Counted from the first letter of the stretch, positions 49,249 to 62,723 are shown. The stretch: 64,000 bases of DNA from Neospora caninum Liverpool (GCF_000208865.1 NC_018398.1:186001-250000), one strand, 5' to 3'. The notes: generated from the letters alone by a model not told the origin. Program-made: numbers and translations.

Positions 49249-49905
49249 ATGGCCTCCTATGACTGTATCAGCATCAGAATCTCAGAAAAACATGACTGTG
49301 TTGAGCTGACGAGTGGTAAGGACAAGAAGACCGGTGGCTCCTTACAAGAAAAAGATACTTACAGACAGAGAGAACTGTATCTGACAGGAGAGTCACTGAA
49401 TTTTTGGAAACACAGTGCCCAAGACAACGTACGGTTCAGACGGAGTCGCGTAAAACCGCGAGTTTCAATAGCTCATGTAGATTGTCCGGTAAGGAAGCTC
49501 GAAAAGAGACTGAAGGCAAGAATAAGTAGAAGACTAAGGAGGTCAGTAGACAACGTTTTGCGAAACAAGACTGCAACCCTGAAGTCCCTTTTCGCAAAGA
49601 CAAAGAATTATACAGGGAAAACTTCCCACGACAATTTCCTTTTGATGAGCTTCAAAAGCAACCCCACAACGGGGAGTTGTCAGCTCACATTGCACGTTCG
49701 ATCTGCCTGGGATCGAACTGTGCTGCCACTCAAATGGAATGCCATTGAAGCGGCTCACCGGCCGTTTTTCGACGGTATTAGCATCGCTCACCAACGAAAA
49801 GTAACCTGGTGGAATGCAGGGCATTCCTCTTCGTTAGTATATGCAGAAGCGACAACTTCATTACATGTTCTGAGGAAGCACGTTTGGCGGCCTTTGCGGA
49901 AATAA
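49249..49905 (+). CDS. Candidate single-exon basic protein, unknown
   Basis: An uninterrupted frame of 218 codons starting with ATG (context tcaATGG) and ending 87 bases from the stop codon of the convergent SF-assemblin gene. The product is Lys/Arg/Ser-rich, with a very basic segment (KRLKARISRRLRRS, ~85-98), no signal peptide and no TM. The length is more than expected by chance in this base composition, but no motif supports it. It may be antisense to the SF-assemblin 3' UTR. Confidence 0.28.
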   Translation: MASYDCISIRISEKHDCVELTSGKDKKTGGSLQEKDTYRQRELYLTGESLNFWKHSAQDNVRFRRSRVKPRVSIAHVDCPVRKLEKRLKARISRRLRRSVDNVLRNKTATLKSLFAKTKNYTGKTSHDNFLLMSFKSNPTTGSCQLTLHVRSAWDRTVLPLKWNAIEAAHRPFFDGISIAHQRKVTWWNAGHSSSLVYAEATTSLHVLRKHVWRPLRK

Positions 49906-49992
49906 CGAGGACCGATGGTCTCGGGAAACGCGAAGGCACCCGAGATCCGGGTAAGGGGGCTGTCGAATCTCTGTAGCAGCATCTGGGATGGG

Positions 49993-51794
49993 TTACACGG
50001 TGGTGACAAGGCGTAGAGCATCCTGAAGGGCGGTAGTGTAGTGGTTGACTGCCTGAACAATGTCGTCGTCAGCTCCTTCTCTGGCCTGCGCAGCGGGGTG
50101 GGTTCGAGAATCACAGGGAGAGACGCTGCACTCTAGTGTGGTGACAAGGTGGCGACTTTTTTACCGAGAACGCCTTTAGTCTCTGGCGGTATCCGAGCCG
50201 CAATCGGTTTGTGTCATTCCGGTTGAGTGAATAGCCCCAGCGAGAGTCGCAATTGAAGCAGAACACCTCCCACACCGGAAGCTCACCTGAGACTCGAGAA
50301 TCAGGCCGTTTTTTAACGCAGCAACTTCTTCGAGGACAAATGTTTGAAACTTTTCTTCGCCTCGCTCCCGCATGCGCTTAGCCTCTTCCAATTCTTCCCG
50401 GACTTGGTCGTACTTTTGTTCCCGTGCATTCTGTGCGAGCAGAAGTTGCGTATAAAGCAGAAGCGGAACTTTCGCTGCCATCATCTCATGGGTTTCAAAG
50501 TGATGGTAGCCCGCACCAGAAGCGTTCTACTGATGAGCGTGAGCAACTTTCGTGTACCTTCTCTGCCTCGAATTTGCCTTCCGTTCTGTACTCCAGCTCC
50601 CCAAGGCGTTTCGCGATGTGCACCTCTCGTTCTGACCGCGTCTGCTTCTCACTCTCAAGGGCTTCCTGTTTTCACAAGAGCACCACAAGTTAATGCAAGC
50701 AACGGACAGTTTCGCACGCGATTCACTTGATTGGGCGACGATAACAACGCGAGGGCTGCGAAACAATGGCTCCTTCGGGGGCAAACGTCGAGCCGATGCA
50801 CGCTGAATGAGCAATGATGCGAGGGTACTTGTGACACAGCGTGAACAGATCAGGGAGTGTCGCACACCAGCAACAGACCTTGTCCACTCTTGTTTCCCCT
50901 CTGTTTGAGCCGTCCGTTGTACATTTCCGTTTTGTATTACCTCTTGGAGCTACCCTAGCAGCTGTACGTGGATTTATCGTCTTAACTATGCTCATCTAAC
51001 ACAGTAGAACGTTTTGTTCCGTACTTGTATCGCCGTCATATCTCGCCCGAGTAATGCGTTTTTCTCCTCCCATTCCTTGGTCTGCTTCTCTCGCTCAACT
51101 GTGAACTCTCTTTCAACCACAGCAAGTCTGTCGTTCAGGGCGTCGAGAGCGCATTGCAGTTGCTCAAACTTTTCGACGAAGACGGATGACAGCTTGTCTT
51201 GCACTCCGAGAAGTTGGCTCTCAAACATCTATTGAATCAGTGACACTCGAACAAGAGAATTCAACAATAATGGTAGGTTTCGGTTGGCATTCACGTTTTC
51301 TGATGCCTGGACAAGGCTCGTCCTCGTTGCTTCCCTTCACACACTGTCATTTGCGTCAAGTGAAAGCCTGAAGTACGATCACAAGCAATTCTGTTTTACG
51401 TGTGGGCGGACGGGACGTCAAAAGGCGACATCATCAGGATATGTTGACCTGCGTTCCCACCCAACCACCTTTGCTACTGTGCTACCTGGAAGCCCTGGCC
51501 GACAGTACATAAGGCAATTTTAAAGGCTGCAGCTAACTGCATCTGCGCGAGCTTGTCTTGCAGTCGCTATGGCAATCTTACAGCTTGTAAAGCCTTGTTT
51601 GCCTCGACTCTTCGCTTGATTTCGGCGTTCAGTGTCTTCTCCAGTTTGGTTATCGCTTCCCTGATTGCCAGTAGACGACCTTCTTCCCCTTCCCTGCGTT
51701 GTTTTGCTTCGCATTCCATCTGTTTTTCGAAGCCGTGGATCCGCTCGCTCAAAACGGCGAGCTTTGACCTCGTTGACTGGCCAGTATACGCCAT
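49993..51794 (-). CDS. SFA: SF-assemblin / beta-giardin family protein
   Basis: Structural protein that assembles into striated fibres. In Toxoplasma, SF-assemblins form the fibre that connects the centrosome to the nascent daughter apical complex and are needed to start daughter budding. Five exons, all phase 0: 51794-51582, 51228-51025, 50665-50558, 50430-50287 and 50085-49993, about 253 residues, the family's usual length. The whole product is a segmented coiled coil: LSERIHGFEKQME, EIKRRVEANKALQA, MFESQLLGVQDKL, EKFQTFVLEEVAALKNGL and a C-terminal DDDIVQAVNHYTTALQ. These are the order and spacing of SF-assemblins. The start at 51794 is the first well-placed Met (aaagATGG); in-frame codons continue upstream to a further Met but diverge from family character. 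Toxoplasma has more than one paralogue and I cannot say which this is. Confidence 0.95.
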
Positions 51795-54700
51795 CTTTTC
51801 CTTACTGTAGCAACCCCTCCGTGTGTAGAAGTGGGACACTGACGGCCAGGGCCGTAGTAGATCAGGCAAGGATGAATGCGACCTGCTGCTGGACGGTGTC
51901 TTTACTGGATGCTGTGCGCAGAATTCTGGGAACGAGCGAAGTAACGCGTGTGTTCGGTCTCAGGATGACTGCGGTCGTCGGTTGAGCGCGTCAAGGAGAG
52001 TTGAGTTAACGCATCCTATCTTTTTTTTATCTTGCTCACTGACGACGAACAACTGAGCGTCGTGTAACGGCAACAGAAGGGACTGTTCGAAAGCGAGCAC
52101 GTTGTCGCTGCCAAAAATCGATCTGTCGCTGTTGCGAATGAGAATCCGAAGCCAGTACTGCTCGTTACAGTGCCGATGAGCAAACACCAAATAGCGTACT
52201 CTCACACGAAGGTCTATATGCGGCTCAGTTTCCACTATTTCCTCAACACAAGGGGGACGGGGCTTGGCAAGTCCTCTTTTGTATTCTTCACTTAGTTGTG
52301 GGGGCGCATCAAGACGACGTTGCATGCGGGGCGAACGGCAGCCATGTGTGTTAGTATGTCTGTAAGCTGTGGGAGAATTGCGAATCATGTTCAGATGCCC
52401 TAGGCGCTAGATGATCCGTCATTTCCCCACTGCAGCCATCCGCATCAGGAGAATCCGCTCCGTACATTTGCCCGATGTTCCTCAGCAAAACTCTGCTTGT
52501 GTCGAACCATTTTTTTATTAATGACAGATCATGCAGCATACAGTGAACAGAAAAAATGACAACAAAAGATGATACGGAGCACTAAACATATACGTTGCAG
52601 ATCAGGACAGGACAACAAATGAAGTTGATCCCTGTTCGATTTCGGCATAACTGAAAATCCAAGAATTTCGAGTAGGGATATGAGCCATAGCTGATCGGTA
52701 TTCACGAGTGCGAATTAGGGATAAAAAAGAGCACCGCGAACTAATTCTGGAAATTATTGGACGGGTCCTGAAACGTATACGCAGGCCCGCTCGTGATGGT
52801 TTGTCGTGGCTAGGCTCAGTGTGTGGAGGAACGGGGAAAGGAAGGCAACACACATAGTGGGAAAGAGAGAATCCGTGCACGACGTCATATTCGCTCAATA
52901 ATGAGAAGTGGTGGAAACCTGGAGTCGAGCCACAATGAGAGACGACCGAATATGTATAGAGTATTGTGACGAAACTCGTAGACGAGGATTAGAGAAAAAT
53001 GGTTGACCGGAACAGGCGTAGAACTTGCCACCTACAGCTGAAATTAGTGAGTGTTGCGAACGAAAATGACTGATTGCTTTCACTTATTCTCACATTTTAT
53101 TTGGGTGAGATCTAATCTTTCTTCATTAATGCTAAGCTGAATGTGAACTCCAAGTGTGCTACTGGTGGTACGGCGAAACTGGAGCTGAGGGATGCTCATA
53201 CGATGCTCATACCGATCGGTTCAGGTGTCAAGCTGCGTGCTCATCGGACGCCATAAGCGGTTTTGGCCGAATCTTTCAGCATGATAGAGTTTCAGGAAAA
53301 CGAAATCCACTACCGAGGGTGTAGTAGGTCTTTAATTGAACGGGTACTGAAAATGGGAGATGCAGAAACAAGTGACCGATAACCAGATATTGCTGCAACC
53401 TAGCACTCCAGTTTTGTAGTTTTGTAGCATTAAGCGGGGCCATATAGAAATTGCGACCGAACGTTCCACGTAAGCCAATGTGGAATAGCCCCAACCGTAG
53501 ATCTTGGTGGTAGGAGCAACCACCATGGAGAGCTTAAGAGGGGTGGAACGAGGAAGTTTATTATTGAACCCGCCTTTGCATTCAATACGCCTGGTGGCAC
53601 CGGCTTCCACACAGACGTATTGTTCTATAGCCCTGGCTGAGGTGCTATACCAGGGCAACAGTAGAACAGGATTTCAGGAAAGAAAATAGGTAACAAACGT
53701 CTCACACTAGCGGCGGAAGTTGGGGCAAGGTTGATCGAATTTCATTTTTAGCCAGAATGGCAGACGGATCCATTTGCTGCCGCGGTTCCACTTCTTTTGG
53801 GATCGCCGGGCTTATGACGGCAGCTGAGTGGCTGTGAATCTTCGAGCTGCATCTTGTGTAGCCTGGGCCAATCACCTGGAATGGCTGTCACAGTACGTGT
53901 TGGACCACCTTCCAGGAGGTTCCCTCCAAGAGGCTTTCAAGGACCGAGGGGTACAGCTTGCAGGAAATTTGTAGTGTTTTGGACCATGACGCGTTAGAAG
54001 GGCCATCATGATTTATCGATACCATAGCACGGTTCCTCGCCTCGTGGAATGAGGGACGCATATCGAGTGTAATGAAGCAATGCCAATCTATCACTCAATA
54101 CTGTTTCGGCGTGACGCTACCAACGACCCAACTGGCGACCATCAACCGACGCGGGATGTAACCTGTGTGCGGCATAATAAGGACTCTACTGAGTTTCGGG
54201 CTCCGTACATCCATTTAAGGGACCTGACGCCGGCGTTCCCAACCGACTCGATAGTTTCGAATGCTTCGGAGCCGCATGGCTACACACTAGCCGTGCTGTT
54301 CATTTCAAATCACGTGCGTACATGTGCATGCTGGGAGCTACAGTCAACCGCGGGAGTTTTATCGCCTAACCCATAAGCACCTCCTGGCAAGTCACGGCGA
54401 AGTTCCAAGTCGGCGGAACTAGTATACTGGGCAGAACAGTGCGCCGCTCCTGGAAGCTTCCAGAATACGACACACCACCAGCCTGACGAATGCATTACCG
54501 AAGTTAGTGCCGCCCACCATTTAGGACTCGCGTGAGCACGCGGTACGTATTCGATTGTTGATGGAACAGTTAGTTGACTGAGTAATCGGGTGGACCAAAG
54601 GAAACCATACCGTATCAGTCGTTTGAAAACATCACTGAGATGCTGAGGCCTCGCAGCTCATTGTTGCCTCTGCCCACGATTACCGTAGTTCTGTTGCGAA

Positions 54701-54801
54701 CTACGAAAGAACGGGTTATTATTCCAAACAAAAGTTAAAGACACGTTTCCAAAAAAGACCAAACGCCCGACACTTCGTTCAAAAAGCCTGCGTACACCGC
54801 A
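51795..54801. other. Long intergenic region between SF-assemblin and 6PGDH
   Basis: About 3 kb holding the SF-assemblin promoter and the 6PGDH 3' end. Open frames at 51960-52388 and 53332-53658 (minus) carry no recognised motif. The part from ~52.5 to 54.4 kb seems more AT-rich and less T/C-streaked than neighbouring intergenic DNA; no tRNA, rRNA or transposon signature was seen. Confidence 0.35.
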
Positions 54802-57800
54802 TCAAGCGCCAGTGGTCCAGTGCTCCTCGTGGAAAACGCCGTCTACATCGGTGCGCCTGAATGTGTGCGAACCGAACGCGTCTCGTTGGGCTTGAACCAA
54901 ATTCAGAGGCAGTCTGTCGCTCGCGTTTGCGGCGAGGTAGAAATAGCTCGACGAATGACACGGAACTGACAGATGGATGGGAAAGGCCTGCTCTCCAAAC
55001 GGTGATGCGGTGCTGAGCGAGGTGGCGACCACCCGCTGTAGCGACGGCAAATTCGCTGTCATCATGTCTGCGATTCTGCCAGGAACACAAGCAGCATTGG
55101 GCCGAAAGGAAATCATGACACCAGCCCGTCAGCGACGTTGCGGTGCCCACCGCCTGCTTCTGGGGCGACAGATACGCATGCTTAGGATTGCCTCATACGT
55201 GATGAACTCTCCCTTCGCAACCAATGGAAATGCGCAGAACTGCAAAAGGAAAGAACTGGAAAATCCGGCGGACGATAAAGACGACGAGGGACCGGTGGAC
55301 GGGAGGAAAGACCGATGGGGGACCAAAAGGAAACACTAGACGATTTTGAAGGAAAAAATCTCTGAAAAGATAAGCGTGGACCGTGTGATACGACGACGCC
55401 ATTGGCCTGTCGGGCGCTAACCCACAACGGGAGACCATGCGGCGCCTCAGGGGCCAGGAATGCGTGGCCGTGGACGAGCTACCTGGGTCCATCACCAACG
55501 AATACTAATAAGGGAAATCGTGTAGCAGGTCGTGTTCTTTGGTAAGCGCATCGAAGAATATCCTCCATCCGCCTGTTTTGGATTCGTCCTGCATAGACAC
55601 TCTGACCCTGTAACTCCGAATGTCAGCGGGCCTTTCCGAAGTTCGCTACACTGCAAAAGACACCAAACCCCGCGACCCGAGGTGCAACTCACTGTGGATC
55701 CATGAGGAGGTTTTTGAGTGAAGGATTCGCCGAAAAGGCCTTCTGCATGGTGTCAAGGAAAGCTGCTCGAATGATGCAGCCTCCTGACGACGAAAACCAC
55801 AAACACCAAAAAGTTTCCCTTCCGCTGGATGGACACCGTTTTGGCATACCATGAAAATATCAATGCAGATGCTCGACTATCCTCTTCATCTAATTTGGGA
55901 TCTTCAGGTCTTTGGCGCCACTACGCCGACGAGGCTCGGCTGTCCTGAGTCCTCGCTCCACATACACCCGACTGTTCGGCTTCAAAACCGTCCCACGGGA
56001 TGTCACGACACTAGCGCATTACCTTTCCAGATCCGGGAGATCTCCGCGAGGTTTAGGCCCCAGCCCTTCCGCTCTGACACGACAGAAAGAAGCTGCATGC
56101 CTTGTGCATAGCAGCAGATCTTCCCGCATAGCAGTGCCTTCTCCATGTCCGCTGAAAGAAAAAGAGACAAGACGTTACACGAGTAGCTCCAGGAACACAC
56201 GACCAATCATTTTTTCTTCAACTTAACGGTGACTTGATGACACCAACATCCCATCTCCACGAGACAGATTGTTCTCTCCCGGCGAGCGTGGATCATAAAC
56301 ACCTACTGGGGAGGGTTTCATTGCCGGAAACGGTCAAAGAGCCCGTGGGCCACGATTTTGCATACACTGCTGCCATGTTCCGGCGGAGCTCGATGTTGTC
56401 ACTGATGTATCGCATGTCCAAGCCCGCAGCAATTGTCGGCACTGCGACGCCCGCATCCGCTGCTTGCTGGACTGTCCATTTCCCAGTTCCCTTCGATCCA
56501 GCTGCATCAAGGATTTTGTCCACAAGGTACGCTGCAAAAACACACAGGAAACGCTGTTGGGCGTTTCGTCACACGGAAACCCGGAATACCGTGGCAGAAA
56601 GATACACAACCCCACGAGCCAAAACCCCAAGCATACAGCCGTTGGGAGACTGCTGAAGCTTCTGAAGAACATCTTCTCACAAGGACAGTAAAGACGGTCA
56701 CGGTCGTCAAAGAGAAGATCGGCCAAAACTGCAGTGACAACAGGAGAAACGTTTGAGAGAAGCTTCTTCCTGCCATGTAGCACTTTCTGGAGGCCTTCGC
56801 CCTCCGGTCGTCCTCTCTGGGTTCGTTCCATCGACATAGCCGCGTTTCTACAATCCGCGAAGATGCACCGAATGCGCGCCCGACATGGACCGCAGTTCGC
56901 GCAAGGCCCGACTCGTGCGACTTCCTGATCGCTGCTCTTTTGCACTAAAAAGACTTGGGAAACTGGGAAACTCCTCGGGCGCCGCCCCACGACAGTCTCT
57001 TTTATCTTGACTGCAGGCGAATACTCGCGTCACCGGCAAAGACGGAACCCATTGGGCCGCAGAATCCGCGACAGGTCGTTGAAGTTCTTCCACGAAAAGT
57101 ATGGTAGCTGAAAAAACGATTCCTGCTCCCACGACGAAGCGGAACTGCCGTGTTGATAGCGAGGGTTTCACTGCAGGGAGGCCTACCGCCGGTGAGTGCG
57201 TCTTTCTTGGTGAGGAGTTTGCTCGTCAACTCAACGAGGTAGGAATTGAGTTCGCCTTTATTCCACTGCGCGAACGTCTTCTCCAGCTGCTCGTTGGACT
57301 GGCCACACAGATATTTCAGCAAGTAGTAGGCCTGCAAGGAGCAAAAGCGAAACGCCGTGCACGTCTTCCATCGTGCTCGTACTCCCCAGTGGCGAGTTGT
57401 GTACACACATGACGACCAGCGCAGAAAGACGAAAAAGGAATATACTGACCTACGCCGCTGAAGCGCGTTTTCGCGGTCGAGACTAAACGAAAGGCACAGC
57501 CGTCAGAGTGGCCACCGTCTTCGTTTCTCGCGCCAACGAACCCTCTAAAACCCGCACTGGCGACTTGCGCCTTCCACAAATAACCGCGCCGTTGACGGGG
57601 AACGCTCGTTCTCCTTCCATGTGTGCGGCTGCGGCAACACCTACGCACAGTGCCTGATTCCCTGGAAAGGGGACATGTAACGGACCTCCGCAATAAGTTG
57701 CATGTCGCCGTACTCAATGCCGTTGTGGACCATCTTGACGTAGTTCCCAGACCCTCCAGGACCAATGTGCGTGACGCAGGCGTTGTCCAGTTCTGCTTGC

Positions 57801-59461
57801 GTGAACGTCGTCGCTCCCGGCGCTGGGACCGCTCCGTTCGGGTCAATTTTCGCGGCAATTTGAACCAGAATGGGTTTCATCAGAGCCCATACCTCGGGGC
57901 TGCCTCCAGGCATCAGCGACGGTCCGTAACGCGCTCCCTCTTCGCCGCCGCTAACGCCGAGGCCCATATATCTGGTCAGACACAAAAGGGATGCACCATT
58001 CGCGAACCTACTCAGCTCGTGTGCACAGAAAACGGACATACAGCGGGACAAGATCCCATTTCATCCTTCCAGGCGGAAGGAAGCATTTGGATTCTGGAGT
58101 CTTTCAGACACACCGCACACTTCGTGAACACACTGCTGATTCGGTTCGCTAGAAACGTAACGACGCGTGAATTCTGCCTAGTTTGGCACGCGTGCGCCAA
58201 AAAGGAATTTTTATTGGGCGAGGAAGCCTACAAACGGTGCAAGTCAACTGCGAAACAGTTGATGTGATTTTCACCACTCACAAGATGCCTTTGGCCGCAC
58301 ACAGTCTTTCACGGCGTTCCGTGTTCTCGAAGAATTCATTCCCACCGTCTACCAAGCAGTCGCCCTTGTCCAGGAGAGGCAGGAAATGTTCAATGAGCGC
58401 GTCTACCGGCGCGCCGCACTGAGCGATCACACGCCAGAGCATAGAAACCGCGATGGTAGTACTATCATCCCTCCTGTCCCGAAGAGATTTCATGGAGAAC
58501 CAAAAATTCGCATGTTTGGTGGACATTTCGCCGCTCAGGTACAATACGCACGGCCGAGGGATCGGCTCTAAAAGATAAGCTGAATCGACAGAGTCGGCAC
58601 AGGCGGCAACAAAGGGCTCCATGAGGAGACCAGCTGGGGCAGAAACGGCGGTAGCTACACCGGCGGCGAGAAAGCGGCGGGGGCTAACTGTGGCAATAGG
58701 AACTCTCAAACTACAAAACAATTATGGCCAGTTAAGCCTTCAGCATATTGACTTCCTTCTGACTTACTTGGACCATCATGACGATTCTCCGTGGCCGTTT
58801 CAGCGCAGCCACCTACGGAAACACAGGCGTACTACCATTAGAGCAAACATGATCGAGAGACACGAATCTGCGGTACAGCCCCCAGGAACACCCAGCCTAC
58901 CTCTGGCTGAAGCAGACGGTCTTCTGTGAACACTAACAGCTTTTCCGTGTACAGCGTTTGCATATGAAGTGCGTTGTGATTTGCGGATATCTCATCTGAG
59001 CCGTGATGACACCACTTCCAGACACCAGCCACCCCCATGCGTCGAGCAGGTTTCGCCCCCCTACGCAGAGCGTTCGAATTTTCCACTTTGCGAAGTCAAT
59101 CGCACGCGGTAAGAGAACACCGCCAGAAGAATGCTCCAAAAAGACACGGACACCCGAAAAAGAGGTCGTGCGGTCTGTCTCTGTGAGAAAGCAAGCAGCT
59201 TAGCCAGCTGGAGTCGCCGTCTCCTGGCAGAGTCGCGAATGTCACGTGTTTTTGCGGCGGTCCGGCCTTACGTACAAATTCATCTGTAGCCTCAACCCCT
59301 ATGTAGTTCTTGAGATTTTGTTCTTGTGCCTTTTGGACGGCAATGGTGATTTTGCTCGGTGTCCTGTTGCAAACGCACACCCTGAATCCCTTGCTTGCCA
59401 TATTCAGCGACAGGTTTAGGCCCATCACCGCGAGGCCATATACACCAACATCGCACGACAT
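54802..59461 (-). CDS. GND: 6-phosphogluconate dehydrogenase, decarboxylating
   Basis: Oxidatively decarboxylates 6-phosphogluconate to ribulose 5-phosphate with reduction of NADP+, in the oxidative pentose phosphate pathway. Nine exons keep phase: 59461-59276, 58812-58768 (45 nt), 58418-58282, 57971-57686, 57331-57187, 56531-56307, 56151-56023, 55783-55693 and 55075-54802, about 505 residues, close to the eukaryotic 480-500. Visible features: the nucleotide-binding [12 protein letters not shown] (~9-20), [27 protein letters not shown], the catalytic [14 protein letters not shown] (~202, with Lys and Glu in place), the family signature [22 protein letters not shown] and the C-terminal [14 protein letters not shown]. 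The stretch before KMVHNG is about 16 residues longer than in mammals. No signal or transit peptide is seen, so it is expected in the cytosol. The start at 59461 is the canonical one for the family. Confidence 0.97.
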
Positions 59462-62400
59462 CGTGATTCTTTGGAGTGGGTTTGGTAAAAACCGGAGAAG
59501 CCTTGAAAGTGGGTAGGTGCTGAGTCCTGACACACCCAGTTGCTAAAACGGCCACACTGGCAGAACGCAGCTGCCAGCAGCTAACACTCAAACTACCGTC
59601 CACGACTTTGCGTGTTAGGATAGAGTCGGGTTTCACTGTTACGCCACATCGACAACTAACAAAGGGCTCGGAAAATGAACGTGAAACCGCTCGCTTTCGA
59701 CGACTAAATCTAGTACCACACCCTACGGCACAAAGTGCGAAAAGGGGCTCGCAGACACCACTCTTAGGAGGGCGTTCACGAGCAGGCTGATTTCTGCATG
59801 TGGATCCGTGCGGCGCCGGAGCTACGCGACGGCTATCGCAGAACCCTTGCATGCCACCGCGTGCCTCCGCAGGAAGAAATTCGTAATGAAGTGTGCAGGT
59901 TCGCTCGATTCCCGAACGGAAGACACCGTCGCCTGAATCCACCGAGAAAAAAGTGGAAATGCCCCGCATGAAATGCACCTCGCTTCTCGTGACAGCGGGC
60001 CGGATGACGACGTGCTGCCTCATTCGGTCACAGCTCGAATCGCAACACTCGTCTACCGGTTCGTGTCCGACGGAGGGATACCAACTGTGATGCACTCTTC
60101 TGCTGGGTCAACAGTCTCTTTCTGGTTGCGCAAGGCTGTAGCACTCCTGTGCAAGTTCCGTCTTTCCATTTTCGAGACACCATTTGTGACCAGCAGTTGC
60201 TGCAGCGGATTTTGAGCATCTACGGGAGAGGCTGAAAACTTGGCGGGTGCTCTCATGTGCGCACGGTGGCGCGGAGTTTTGGCCGGTGTGTGGACCTGCT
60301 AATCCATATGGACTACAACGCATGCTATGGTGCGGCCACAGGAATCAAATGAAGGGTGTCGGGGAAGGAACTGGGGGGAAAGCAGAAAGCAACACTCTCC
60401 CAAAGACGCCTGCGTGTGGAAAGCGCGTCAGGAACAAGCAAGAGCCTCGTGGGACTTGCTGCGTATGCGACTCAGAATCCTCGCAACTGAGGCAAAGATT
60501 CCCATCCGAACCTTGATATCTTCTTGAGGTCACTCGCCAGTCGCATCAGAATTTCGTGGTAGGGCCTAGCAAGTCTTGAAAGGAACAGCCGGAAAGGCGC
60601 TGCGCCTCGGATGGCGTAGCATCTGGCCGCTGCTGCAAAAACCCGAGGCCCAAACACAGGGCATTGCACACTTAGACCAACTGCTGGGGATCACTGCGTC
60701 GGCCTGTTGTGCCACGACCGGAAACGCCTGCCAGTGTAGCTGCCGGTAGACGCGTGCCTGCACGTGAAGCACATTGAACATTTTCGACAACTTTCGTCCG
60801 ATGATGATCCTTCCCACTGTTCACAGATCATCTGGTCTGTCGCTGATTTGGTACGGACGTTCCCCCGTGGGAGGCAACCGTTCACGTGCGACCGCCGGCC
60901 TCAGCAAGCGTTCGAGCGCTGACACTGCCCTCCCCTGGTTTAGATTTCACGCGTTCTCTTTTCTCTCGAGCCATCTAACCCAGTCCCTGGATTGGCAGTC
61001 AGCTACGCCAGCTGGATTCCGGGATGCGCTCAGGCTAAGGTGCTTGTAGAGGTCAGCCGTTTTCGCGTCTCTCTGTTGCATGGCGGCTTCACCAGCACAC
61101 ACACTCAAGCACGAGGGACACTCCGAGCACATGCTGCCTGTGATGTCACTGATATTGCGGTTCGCACCCATGTGAGGCTCTTCAGGTGTCTAGGCAGCGT
61201 TTGAAAGTAGGCAGGTTGTGCGTGCAGGTTTTCCCGTTGGCGGTTTTGGGTCTTTCACTTTTACTCTCCAGAATGCCTTCCCGCGGCCGAGTCGATCCAC
61301 ACGGGCCCTTAGCGGCAACCCCGACTCATTCCTGCGGCGCCCGTCCTTTGCCGGCCTCGAGCAATTCGGCCCACTTCCGGTGTTTTTTTTAAACGCCAGG
61401 TTGAGGCGCGGACCTGTCGGGAGACAGAAATGCCGGAGAGGGGTGGAAGGTCGCAACGCTGTCTCCGACGTCGAGGGTGGTTCAGTCCTGCGCAGCACGG
61501 CGAAAATTTTTTAATCCCGCAGCGAGCCTCTGCATTCTAAAGTGGATTTTCGCCGGTTTTTTCGCGTTGCGCGCGATGTGTGGATGACAGCGCATGCAGC
61601 CACCTGCCGAACACGGTGAAGTCTCTACGGAGAGCGCCTCTGGACTGGGGACCCGCTCGCCTGTGAAACTCCAGCGCTAGGGCGACCGAAACGCTTTGCG
61701 AGAGGGAGGCAACAGGATGGAACACTCGCGTTCGCATCCACTGCGGGGGCGCAAAAACTCGTGGAAAAAATGCCTTTCTTTGCACAGTTCCTTCCTGTAA
61801 GCCGTTGAAGACTTTCCTCCTCAGTTGCTGTCGACGAAGCACACACAGTTCGGGTTTTCGGAACGTCACCAACGTGAATAGCCGGAGGCGTTTTTCACTG
61901 GTGCAGCGGAGAGGCCGAGATCCTGGCACTTGGCGCTCTTTTGTCGCCCAGCATTCGTGTCCGGAGCGTTTCAAGTGCCTGCGTGTGTCCCGTTGTTTTT
62001 CTTCGTGCCAGTCCTCACCGTAGCAACTAACTCGCCAGCTACTCGAGTATTCGCGACAGTTATTTCTTTGCGGGGAGCGTCCCGTCAGGACAATAAGGAC
62101 GAGCGGCTTCCGTGGACGAGGCCGCGGGAGACTGCATGCGCCGCACTGATTCCGCCAGTGTGTCCTTGGTTGTCTTCCGTGGAAAACATGGATTAAACGC
62201 GCGTGGTTCTCTTGGTTTTTCGAAGGAAAGAATCAGAGAAGCTCGGCGGTTGTAGAGGGCATATCTCTCCTTTGCCTAAGCAGATATTGACGATGCGGAT
62301 CCCGCGGAATGCCCGCGTTCGTGTCTGTGCAGCGCTGGCGGGTAAACTGGCGCCCATTTTTTGAAGCTTGTTGTACGGGTTCTACTTTTCTGACAGTGTG

Positions 62401-62723
62401 CGACCTTTTGCGTCGAGCAACGGCTTCAGAAACACGCCTCAACCTTCGGTATCGCCGGAATCTCCTGTGAAGGAATCTTCCCCCACGGTTCGCGCGAGTT
62501 GTGCGACCGCGGGTCCGTCCTCGCCGGTGTGTAGGCTCCAGTTGGCTGGGGGACTCTGGGGGCAAGCAAGTTAATCCACGAAACTGCTTTTCGCTCCGGT
62601 GTTTTTTTTCCTTCCGTCTTCCGCCGACTCGCGGCGCCAAGGACGGGCGTCTCCCTGTTCTTAGCCCTACATGGTTCAGCCGTACGCCCCCCTTCAAACT
62701 TCCCCGCAGCTCCCCTCTGCACC
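59462..62723. other. Intergenic between divergent 6PGDH and right-edge gene
   Basis: About 3.3 kb that should contain the 6PGDH promoter and the promoter and 5' leader of the plus-strand gene starting at 62724. Overlapping open frames on both strands at 61.2-62.9 kb look like GC-driven noise. No RNA gene or repeat was seen. Confidence 0.4.
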
